From Cavenderia fasciculata (lineage: Eukaryota > Evosea > Eumycetozoa > Acytosteliales > Cavenderiaceae), in NCBI RefSeq assembly GCF_000203815.1, contig NW_004457723.1, positions 1,550,001 through 1,614,000 of the forward strand: a stretch of 64,000 bases of DNA, written 5' to 3'. The notes beneath the pieces were generated by a model, which saw only the letters and a list, made by a program, of their open reading frames with translations, searched no databases and had not been told where the DNA came from. The position numbers and the translations under genes were made by a program. This document shows positions 44,539 through 55,400 of this stretch, in pieces. Numbering within the stretch: position 1 is the stretch's first letter; every line of letters starts with the position of its first letter.

Positions 44539-44550
44539 GTTCAGCTGAAC
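44539..44550. promoter_or_regulatory. 12-bp perfect palindrome in the ALDH/GNA1 divergent promoter
   Basis: GTTCAGCTGAAC is its own reverse complement and contains a CAGCTG E-box-like core. It sits near the middle of the short spacer between divergent starts (44437 minus, 44655 plus), where a shared factor site might be. The function is inferred from position only. Confidence 0.35.
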
Positions 44551-44654
44551 ATAAAATGAATTTCTACGCAAATTGCTTGATATTTAATTTAATTAGTTTT
44601 TTGTGTAGAGAGAGAAATTCATTTTTAATTTTACCGCAAGCCGACAAAAGAAAC

Positions 44655-45421
44655 ATGGAATCTAACGAATGCAGTAGTATTAGTAATAATAATATAATAT
44701 GTAGTAATAATAATAATAATGGATTGTTTCCATTATCGATGATGAATACAACTAGATATTATAATGATGGTGATATTCAATTCAGACCATTAGAAATTGA
44801 TGACTATGATAAAGGTAGGTTGATTTGTCCACACCACCCATCATGTGATGATTATTATTGATCATTCCCTCTCTTTAATATATATATATATAATGTATTA
44901 CAGGATACTCTGCACTATTATGTCAATTGACAGAAGCTAAATTCACCAAATCACAATACATTGAGAGATATAATCAAATGAAAAAGGAACTAGATAATTA
45001 TTATGTAGTTGTAGTAGAGGATAAATCAAAATCAAAGATTATAGGTACTGGAACATTGATGGTTGAAAAGAAGTTTATAAGAGGTTGTGCATTATGTGGT
45101 CATATTGAAGACATTGTAGTCGACTCTACATATCGTGGAAAAAATCTTGGTCTAAAGTATGATTAATAATATTATAAAAATATTATTATTATTCCAGAGT
45201 CACTAATATCTCTATATCTTTTCTTTTTCTCTTTTCTCTTCCTCTTTTCTCTTCCTCTTTTTAGAATGATTGAACAATTAAAATATATAGGTACACTAGT
45301 AGGATGTTACAAGTTGATATTAGATTGTGATGAAAACAATGTAAAGTTTTATGAAAAGTGTGGTTTTGTCAAGAAACAAGCTATGATGGCTCTCTACCTA
45401 CCTCCTCAACCAAAATTATAA
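44655..45421 (+). CDS. gna1: Glucosamine-6-phosphate N-acetyltransferase (GNA1)
   Basis: Exons 44655-44814, 44904-45156 and 45265-45421 encode 189 residues. After an Asn-rich N-terminus the GNAT fold follows: IQFRPLEIDDYDKGYSALL, FTKSQYIERYNQM, KIIGTGTLMVEKKFIRGC, GHIEDIVVDSTYRGKNLGLK (acetyl-CoA-binding R-G-x-x-L-G loop), CYKLILDCDENNVKFYEKCGF and a short tail. These are the hallmarks of GNA1, which acetylates glucosamine-6-phosphate in UDP-GlcNAc synthesis. An in-frame ATG at 44562 could add 31 residues, mostly hydrophobic. I chose 44655 because the Asn-rich start is typical and the upstream part looks like leader sequence. Confidence 0.9.
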
Positions 45422-46002
45422 ACAAAACAAACTATAGTTATAAACTACACTACTCTACTTTATATCTATAAATAACAATATTTACAACGCGACTATATAT
45501 CTAATCAAAAGATCTCTATTTTTCAATCGATCCGGGGACTACGCTAAATTTAACTTGTTTATTTACTTGAAATTCTATCGCCGAAGGGAGTTCACCTATG
45601 AAACATGACAGCTGCCAAATCGATGGGTAAAAAAATCATGGTGGAACAAACATTGAGAGCCAACCCCTCTTCCCTTGAAAGAAAAAAAAAAATCCAAAAA
45701 AAACTTGATTTTTTATTTAATTTTTTTTTTGATTAATCTTGGTTTGCTGTGAAGACACCTCTCTTCCTTTTTTTATTCTCCCTCTTTAACACTTTAACAT
45801 CATCACATCATTGTTGTAATATCATACCTACCTAACACCCCTCCTCACCAAATATATATACCTTTTTTACACACACACAGTTTTAGATATCTTTAGTATC
45901 ATCACAGTAGTAGCAGTAAAAAGAACAACCCTTTGTACAAATAATAATATCATCTTTGTAATTTAAAAAATCATATATAAATAATAATATAAATATAAAA
46001 TC
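45422..46002. other. Promoter region of the SDR gene
   Basis: A 581-bp stretch with a less AT-rich patch (45525-45680, CCGGGGACTACGC, CGCCGAAGGGAGTTC), long A and T runs (about 45685-45735) and a CACACACACA run. A TAATAATATA-rich leader directly precedes the ATG. T-stretch-rich promoters are common in strongly expressed dictyostelid genes, which fits the codon bias of the gene that follows. No ORF was called. Confidence 0.5.
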
Positions 46003-47184
46003 ATGTCAGACAAACCAAATGTACTTGTACTCGGAGGTGTAGGATTCATCGGCAGAAACTTGGTTCAATTCCTTGTAGAGAAACAATTAGCCAACCGTAT
46101 TCGTGTTGTTGACAAGGTGTTACCAGCCACAGCATTCTTTGGCAAGAAGCACCAAGAGGCCTTTGCCAACCCACAAGTTGAATACGTCCAAGGCAACCTC
46201 TCCAACACTGCCTCGATTGCCAAGTCGTTTGCCCTCGAAGGTTCCAAGTTCAACTATGTCTTTAACTTGGCCGGTGAGACCAAGTACGGTCAAACCGACG
46301 CCCTCTACAACGAAAAGGTCTTTGACGTCACTGTCAAGTGCGCCACCGAGGCTGCCAAGGTTGGCGTTGACAAGTTTATCGAGGTCTCTACCGCCCAAGT
46401 CTACGACTCTAACAAAAAGGCTAGCAAGGAAGATGCAAAGACTGATCCATGGACTTTAATTGCCAAGCACAAACTCAGTGCTGAACAAAAATTAAAGGAA
46501 ATTGCTGGGTATGAAAAGAAAAATTAAAAAAAAAAAACAAACAAAGAAAAAAGAAAAGAACTAATTATATTTTGTTTATTTATTAATTTATTTAGATTAA
46601 ATTATGTAATTGTTAGACCAGCAGTAGTTTATGGTCCAGGTGATATTCTTGGTCTTTCACCAAGAATTATTACAGGAGCAGTCTACAAGTATTTGGGAGA
46701 AAAGATGCAATTCTTGTGGACCGGTGATTTGAGATACAATACCGTCCATGTTGTCGATGTCTGCAGAGCCTTGTGGTTGTTGGCTCAAAAGGCCCCCAAC
46801 GGTGCCGTCTACAATCTCGCCGACAAGGGTGATACCGCCGCCGAAGACATTAGCAAGATCCTCGAAAAGGTCTTTGCCATCAAGACTGGTTTCGCCGGTT
46901 CCATCCTCTCCAACTTGGCCAAGCTCAATTTGAAGGACATTTGCGAAGAAGCCAACAACAAGCATCTCAAGCCATGGTCTGATCTCTGCAAGGAAAAGGG
47001 TATCACCAACACCCCACTCACTCCATACATTGATCAAGAACTCCTCTACAACAACCATTTGAGTGTCGATGGTTCTGCCATCGAGTCGATCGGTTTCACC
47101 TATGAACATCCAAAATTGACCGAAGAAGCCATCAAGGAACAAATCGAATACTTTACCTCTCAAGGTTTATTCCCACAATTGTAA
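46003..47184 (+). CDS. NAD-dependent epimerase/dehydratase-like (extended SDR) protein
   Basis: Exons 46003-46508 and 46596-47184 (intron GTATGA...TTTAG) encode 364 residues. The N-terminus has the Rossmann Gly motif GGVGFIGRNLV. VYVQGNLS-like and NLAGETKYG elements follow, then EVSTAQVYDS in place of the S-S-x-x-V-Y-G strand and VIVRPAVVYGPGD after the splice. The canonical Y-x-x-x-K dyad is altered: the Lys is kept (IAKHKLSAEQKL) but the Tyr position is Ile. Standard epimerase or dehydratase chemistry is therefore unlikely. Codons are markedly rich in C-ending forms (GCC, ACC, AAG, CTC), unlike neighbouring genes, which suggests strong expression. It could be a divergent oxidoreductase or an NAD(P)-binding protein without catalysis. 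Confidence 0.8.
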
Positions 47185-47721
47185 ATTGTTTAAATTTAAA
47201 AATAATTAATTCCTTTTTTTTTTTAAAGAAAATAAATAAATAAATAAATTCTAAATCACCAAACAATCAAAAAAAATATAAATATCTACACTTCTTCTTT
47301 CGGTCGGCAATATAAATAAATAATAATATAAAAAAAAAAAAAAAAGTATAGAATATTCTATCGATATCTACAACAATGTAATGAATGATTGATAAATTAT
47401 ATATTATCTATATATAGATATTTGTTGTGAACGGATTAATTTAGTCCAATAATAATAATATTGATGATCCGAGTTGTGTCTTGATTGGTTATTGTTGATT
47501 GATTATTGTTATTGTTGTTGGTTGGTTGGGAATGATAGTAGTAGTAGTCCAATATTTGTTAGATCTTTCTTTAAAGGCTTTTAGTTGTGCGATTCAATGT
47601 GTTTATTGTTTAGAGGAACTATATATTAAGTGAATAAAGACCACATGACAGTGAAAAAAGAAAAGAGAGGATTGTTAGAACTATGACTTTTATATTACTA
47701 CTACCAACTATGACAGTTGAT
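47185..47721. other. Convergent intergenic region
   Basis: A 537-bp stretch between the stops of the SDR (+) and SNX3-like (-) genes. It is AT-rich, with an A run at 47332-47345, a TATCTATATATAGATA palindrome at about 47406-47421 and a GTT/GGTT-rich stretch (47490-47530). It presumably holds both 3' UTRs. Confidence 0.4.
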
Positions 47722-48265
47722 TCATTTACATACAAGAGCTTCACCATCTTGTAAGAATTTATGCAAAAAGGGGATGAAACGGAAGAAATTGTGATTGGCA
47801 ATAGAGTTTAAGAATTGTTCTAGACCCTTTCTACGTTCCTCGATGAATTCTGGTTCAAAACGTCCTTGTCCAAATAGAGAAGAGAGATTGTTGCCTGGCA
47901 ATTGATGTAATTCACCAAACTTGATTGCCTTTGGTTTCTCTGATAGTTTTTGCTTCAAGTGTTCTCTTAGATTAACAAATTCCTTGTATCTTCTTCTAAC
48001 TGTAAAGTCTCTTTGACTATATTCTGGGAAGGTTGTCTAAACAAATGAATGAATGAATGAATGATGTTAACATTTGACATGTCTTTGTTTTCACGCATGC
48101 GCGTGTAATGTAATAGAGTCATAACAAACATACCTGAGTTGTTATTTTGTATGAAATGTAATCATCTGTTCTAACAGGATCACTAACAATGATATTTATG
48201 TATTCTGGTTCTTGATAGTCACCCTCTATTCTCTTTGTTGATGATTTCTTGTCTGGTGTACTCAT
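47722..48265 (-). CDS. SNX3/Grd19-type sorting nexin (PX domain)
   Basis: Exons 48265-48134 and 48036-47722 encode 148 residues, almost entirely one PX domain. Visible elements are IIVSDPVRTDDYISYKITTQ and VRRRYKEFVNLREHLKQK, which carries the Arg-Arg-Tyr phosphoinositide-binding motif. The PX loop (FGELHQLPGNN), then FIEERRKGLEQFLNSIANH and FRFIPFLHKFL, follow. The short length, with no coiled coil or BAR domain, is diagnostic of SNX3. SNX3 binds PI3P on early endosomes and works with retromer in cargo retrieval. It is divergent from giant gene B, with an 820-bp spacer. Confidence 0.93.
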
Positions 48266-48894
48266 TTTTCTATATTAAACTCTACTATATATCTTTGTTG
48301 AATAAAAGTCTTTCTTTTCTTTCTTTTCTCTTATCTATTTTGTATATAAACACAAGTGTTTGAGTAAAAGTATGTATATATTTAGTTTTTATTAATATAT
48401 AACTCTAACTATAATAATAGAATCAACAAACAAGTCAAAAGACAGAGAAAACTCCTCCACAGAAATAAAGTCAGCAAAAGATTTTTTTTTAAAATTGTAA
48501 TTACTGAGGGAAGTATGTGTTTAAAGATAAAAGATCAATAAAGAATAAAACCACCACCACCTCCCAGGGTAATGAATGGATGAATGATAGACTGTTGCTC
48601 TGTATTTTTCGAGAAGACTGTCTGTATTCAATGGGTTGGGTATAAATAGAGACCTGATTTATTGAAATAATACTCTGGAGCAGACTTGAAAATTTAATAC
48701 TCAAATATATCAGAGGTCTTGTGTCCATCTCGGCGATGAACTAGTTTCATTTTTTATTATTATTTTAAAATAATAATAGTACTCAGATAAAAAAAGAGAG
48801 AGACAAAGAAGAAGAAAGAAACTCACTAGTTATTATTATTGTTACTATTCGATATTTATCATCTTCTTTCATTAGAGATTTGATTAGAATCATA

Positions 48895-48925
<31 letters not shown>

Positions 48926-49085
48926 TCATCTTCATTTATCACATCTTTAAAGATCATTTATTTATTTATTTGTATTCTAGAAACACAACACACACATATA
49001 TTTGTATATATATTTATCTATATCTCAATCAATCTACTATTAGTAGTAATTTTTTTAATATCTCGAGTAGATTGCATTTACAACA
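48266..49085. promoter_or_regulatory. Divergent promoter region, SNX3-like / giant gene B
   Basis: An 820-bp AT-rich spacer between the divergent starts 48265 (-) and 49086 (+). It contains an ATT microsatellite at about 48896-48925 and T/A tracts. Short ORFs here, including one of 75 codons on the minus strand, were judged spurious. It shows no obvious similarity to the gene A upstream region, although the coding regions are paralogous. Confidence 0.5.
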
Positions 49086-49373
49086 ATGAGTTCATCAGAT
49101 ATGTTTGGTGTCAAAGCATCATTGAATGAAGACGTTGAGCTCGTTCCTCAACCAATGGATGCCAATGCACAACAGCCCGAGGATTCATCTGCATCGCACC
49201 ACTCAAAACAATACCAACAATTAGACGATGCTTCATCACAACAACGTCAAGTAATTTTACAACAACAACAGCAACAACAGAAACAACAAAAACAACAACA
49301 ACAACAACATGATCTAGAACAAGAATTCGAGAATCGTGATCTGATAGATAAGCTTGAAAAAGAAGAGAAGCAA

Positions 49374-49414
<41 letters not shown>

Positions 49415-52400
49415 TAATCAAATTGATATAAAACCATTTGAAATTACCTTAAAAAATGAAACAGAACAAGAGTGTATTGTTTTGGTATCATCAGATATAA
49501 AGGCCAAGATTATAAATCATGAAGAAGATGGTGCAGGTGTTCAGACATTTTACATGTCCAAAGGAAAACAGGCACTGAAAGAAAAAGTCAAGTTTGATCC
49601 AACCACCGTCGTCACTTATCAAGAACACCTAAACAGGAAATCACATGTTGTCATTGGTGTCTCAGCCATTCCAGTATATGTTACATTTCTGGTTAAAGCA
49701 AAAGATGGATGGTACTATGTTCACAAGCTCAACAAAAAGGTTGACAAGAAAACTCTAAAAAAGACTCTCGAGTCTGTCCTCAAACCAAAGCATCTCAACC
49801 ACTACTTTGGAAGAGTTACATCAGTCGATTTACTCAACATTCAACAAGTATTGGGACAAACAACTCAACTACCAAGCAACAACTTGGATCTACTGGTCAA
49901 CACAATTCAAATCAATAGACACTTTGGTACTAAAGGCCCTCAAAGATGTTTGATTGACTTTGTCAATAGAGTATTGGAGTGGTACACAGAAGGAAAGAGA
50001 ATCGTCGTTCAATTCTCTCAAATCTCTCAAATCTTTATCCAAGAGAGTGACAAGAGAATGACATTCCAAGTGAATGATCAACCCATGTTTTTCGATTTAC
50101 AGAGTGGAAAGAGTATGAAAGATTTTACCGACTCTAAGCAAATAGAAAACCATTATGCTCAATTCAAGGATATCAGCAAGAGAGACATCGATATATTAAA
50201 AAAGTCGGAATTGGGAGCAAAGATTTCAAATAACCTCCAATATGTCCCAATCGGACCAACACCCGATAAACTAGCTGCACCACAAGGATTATTCCCTTTT
50301 AGAAAAGATGTAGAGAGCAAACCATTTTCAGAGTTGGTCATGTCATTGACTGACCTAAAGAGGAATCCTCATCTAACAGTTGATCATTATTTTCTCTACC
50401 TCAAAAGGTCATTTATTGACAATTTGGTGCAAGAGGTAAACAAGCCACACATTATAGCAAAAATATTTGAGCTTGAAGAACGTATGCTTTCCTTTTTTGT
50501 ACTTATCCACCTTGACAAGTATGTAGTAGTGAACATAATCCAAACCATAATTGCATCATCATTAATACAAATTATCATTATTTTTTTTTTAAAATCTATG
50601 TAGTCATTGTGATAGTGGAATTCACAACAGAGAATCAATATTTAGCAAATTCCATGATCAGATGATGCAAATTAAAGATTTTAAACCATGGTTGTATGAC
50701 AAGAGTTTTCTTCATATCCTGCAGGATTTCATTGAAAAGTCAATCAGATTTAAAGAGTGGAATCAATGGCAAGACCCTCATATCATTCTCTATTTGGGTA
50801 TTCCATTTTTAAAGATTGACCAAAAAGTTTTTAGTTTCACTTTGCATTTTGCTGAAGTCAAAAACATTCTTTTTAACAACCAAAATGTTATTTCTTATAT
50901 CAAGAATCAAATCCAATCTGGGAAAGCAACAATACTCAAAGATCTCTTACAACCTTTCATCGAACTATTCCAAATTTTTGAAGATGTATGTACTTTTTAA
51001 ATGATCCAAATGTTTTTGCTCGATTATTAATATAAATATTGCTATTTTTTTATCAATTTATTAGGATATCCTAGATGATCGTCAACAACATGTCAATTTG
51101 TTCATTGAAATCATTAAAGTGATACCACAATACAAAGTGTTGGTAGAGCAACTACATGATCAAATTGCCATCGTTCCAAAACAAGTCAAATCACTTGTTT
51201 ACAGATTCCATATTTATTGCCAACTTCTCAACAATGAAAACGATTTCAACTCTAAAGCAATTGAAGGAATTCAAAACTGCTTTTTCCAACTGTTCCGTCT
51301 CGACCCAGAACGTTTCATCGAAGAGAGTACAAACAAAAGCGATGAAATCAAACAAAGATTATTAGAGTTGGTTTCGAGTAAAGTTTTATCAGTGGCAACA
51401 AGCAAAGATGGTTTGAGACAACTTACCGATCTCATATCAAAACCCAACTGTTCAAAATACCTAGGGTGTCTGGTCGATGGAAAAAATGCCAAATCGATTT
51501 ACACTCAATCATCGTCACAAGATCGAGAAAAGTTATTCACGTTTCCTCATGAAAACAATTCAATTGTCTCCACACTCCAAAACAATATTGTGAACCATCT
51601 AAAGATCGAGGAAATGGCAGATTTATCTTTGAGATGCTCTCATCATTCCTTCCTCTATAGTCCAAAGACAATCCCTACAACATCGGATCTAATCAAAAAG
51701 ATTTCAATGATTGAAGAGGATTTCCGTCAATACTCTCCTAAAACCAAACTATCGTCCTCTCGGTTTACAGTTTTCAAAACTATATGTGATACGATCAGCG
51801 AGAAAAGTTTGGAGAAGGTTTATCTTTCAAAGATATTCTCAGATCTACAAACAGTACCTCCAACACTCATTTATATTCTATTGGCAACTCACCAACTCGA
51901 AAAACTAAATTCACAATATTGTGGTGATCGATCGACGCAGCATCAAGATATAACAGTTGCCCAATGGCACTTGAAATTAATGTTGATTAATACTGACCAA
52001 GGTTGGAATGAAGAGATCGAGAGTTATAATGCCCAAAAAACAAAGGTAATTAATTAATTTAATTAATTTCACTACTCGTAATATTAATTTTATTTTATTT
52101 TTAGTTTATACAAAAAATAGAAGCTATTTCAAACAAGATGATATTAAGATGGAAAAAGTCTTATCATCAAGAACAATATACCATCATTAAAACTATTTTG
52201 GAGGCTGTCAACAAAAAGATTGAACCATCAGAGGTCATAAGTGAACGATATTACAAACAGGTCAACGAGTTACATGGTCATTTCAGAGTGGTTGATTATC
52301 TCGATCAACTTCATATTCCTATTCAAGTTAAAAGAGACTATGAATCAAACCATGAACCACTCGACCAAATCATCGCAACAACAAAGGAATTAATTACAAC

Positions 52401-55400
52401 TAAAACCAAAGGCACAAAATACACAATCACGAATGATGATACGATAAGATTCCTTTGTCACTTTGCCAGCAGCAGCAATAATAGTAATAACAATACTACT
52501 GATCAACAACATCGTATGTTTGACATTATCTTTAAATATTATGATAATGCAATGTCGCAAGATGGAAGATCAATGGATGGCATTGTAAAGCAAGTTTCGA
52601 CATTTATGAAACAATTGTTGGACACCAATAGTGAAATTCCTTTGAATAAAATATTCCAATCGTTGGTCGTGGAAGAAAGTACTATCAATTTACAAAAAGA
52701 ATTAAAATCAATGTATGTATTAAAAATAATTAAAAAAAACATTAATATAAAATATTGATATTAATTTATTTATTTTCAAAAATAGGTATTCATTCTTTGA
52801 ACCTCAAAAACCATTCAATTTAGAATTAGAGGTTCAAGTCAAAGATTTTATTCAACGTGCCAAGTCATTGTTTGGTTATCGAGATAATATTAAATATTTA
52901 AATAATTTTTTCGAAACAAACAATTATCTGGTTATCACCAACAAGGATAAAGACTTTGCCAAAATTAACGAATTTTTGTATGACATTGATCAAGAAAAGA
53001 TGACATTGGGTCAAAGCAAGAGTAATTTGGAATCTTTGAAGCCATTATTAGCAGGATTGGAATACAACGAATTGGTAATCTTTGAATACATCAATCCATC
53101 GATTTTACAGTTCTTTTCACAATTTGGAAAAGATATCAAAGAGGTTCAGAACAACTTTTCAACAAAGAATCAGATTCTCACAACCAATAACCTTTCAGAC
53201 ACTTATAACTCTGCATTGATGAATACATCGGTCCACACACTTCAGATGATCGAGAGTTTTGTAGAATTGTATCTCTCCAAACCAGTGACGCTTGAAAGTA
53301 TCACTGATATTTGTTCAAAGATCAAACCATTGACAGCAACCAACTTTGCCAAATCACTATTCTGCTTACAATCATTTGGAACCAATTTACCACAAATCAT
53401 TGGATTGTATGCATCAGCTGGTGGATATGATTCTGGATCAATCAAAGCATCGGTCAATCTTATTCTTGAAGGTTCAGAATTTAGATCAACCACCTCCAAA
53501 TCTGTCAGTGGTTCTTCTGGATGGTTGATTGCCACTGGTATCGACAATGCAGCAATGAAAAAGGAACACACTCAAGAGGCAGTCAATGATTTTGTTCAAG
53601 GTCTCAAGTTTTTCTCAAAAGGAGAACAAATGCAACATGCAGATCACTTTGAAAATATTGTCATCCAACTCCGTTCCATTCACGAGTTGCACACCAACCT
53701 CGATCGTTTATATCATCAAAAATATCTTGATGGGATGGTTAGCATCAAAGTCGATTCAAATTGCTTGGCTAGCCTTCAAGCAAAGGCATCAGATTTGCAG
53801 AAGGACCTTGATGATTGGTTGGATGAAATCAATACTCTTCCCAGTCGATTGTGGTTACTCAAGATACAAGGAATATCATCGTTGATATTCAACTATAACT
53901 ACTTCTTGAAGGGATTCAAGATTGTAGACAATGCAAGTGAAACTGTCAAACAAGAGTTTTTCACTGCACTAGTAAACCAACTTGCATACGCTCTCTTGCC
54001 ATTTATCAAATACTGTTATCCTTGTTCATTCATCATACAGGAAGACATTCATGATGCATTAATCGAATTGAATCTATTTGAAGATATCAACAAACTTCCA
54101 CTTGCAAACGAATTCTTTACAAAGTTGATCGGTTATTTGGATAAAAAGTCTCAGGAGGAAGATATTTCAGAGAGAGGACCAATTCTGGTTCCATTACAAG
54201 ACAAAAACAACTTGTACAACTGTCTCATGCAATTGAACGACTGTATTCTACCACATCCATCACAATTGTTCTATGGATCATCTCTCTCAAAAGACTTTGA
54301 AATCTTTAAAAAGATTGTTGAACAATACAGAGGTTCATGTATATTCCTCGTTGGCATCCCATCAGACAAGATATCATTGCTCAACTGGCTCTCTGACAAG
54401 TATAGTAGTGGTGACTTCAATAATTTGACTCGAATTTATATCATCACTGCCACCAAAGATGCCTCTTTGCTCGACCTATTCTCGTTTATTGAACTGAATT
54501 CAACATCATTTGAAAAGAATTGGCAACCATTCAAAGATGCATGGGTTGATAATCGAAGAGGAGTACACAGCCTTCAGCTTGTATCTGGACCGAGTGGCAC
54601 TGGAAAGAGTTTCTTTATTCGTTCAAAACGACAAGAGATTGCATCACAGTTCATCACAGTTCATGTTCGTCCAAACTATCAAATCGGAGGGTTTATCACA
54701 AAGCTCAAGAGTTTGGTCAATGAATCAAGTCATTCAAACAAAGGCCATGAAACGGTCACAGTACACTTTAAACTATCACCTTATTGTGACTTTGAAGCAT
54801 TCAGCACAACGATCTATCCATTGATCACACAAGGATACATATTTGGTGATGGTATCAACGATTTTGTAAGTGTATCTGATCACTTGAAATTGGCTATCTT
54901 TGTCGAGATTGGTGACCCTTTGTTAGATGCTCACTACCAACCACACGAACAATACCTCCTCGATACTGTATCTCTCATCTTCCACTTGTCAATGCATTAC
55001 TTCCACCCCATGACAGAGTGGCAGATTGGTGATGCCGAACTCATATGTCTTGCCTACCACGAACAACCACTCGGTTATTACCAGTTACCAGATCAAAGAA
55101 AGGCACTGTCAGTCAAAGAACCAGACTTTATCAACTTTGTGATGCGTGTATTGAATACTTTTGACTACAAACCAAAGTATTTGAAGGATACTTTATATTT
55201 GACACAGAAAAAGACATTCTTTAAATTGCTCAGCGAGAGATTAGAGTTCCTTAACAAACTCTATTACCCCTTTTACATCAATGTTGCCGCAGTGGATGAA
55301 GACAGAAAAGCATCGTATCAATCCTCATTATTACCTCCCCATGAACTCTTCCAGTTCTTTATTTACGAGTCTGCAAAATTAGCAGATCCAATTTACTCTT

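Noticed and set aside
48501-48728. 75-codon minus-strand ORF in the SNX3/gene B promoter
   Set aside because: Low-complexity composition, no conserved motif and no splice partner.
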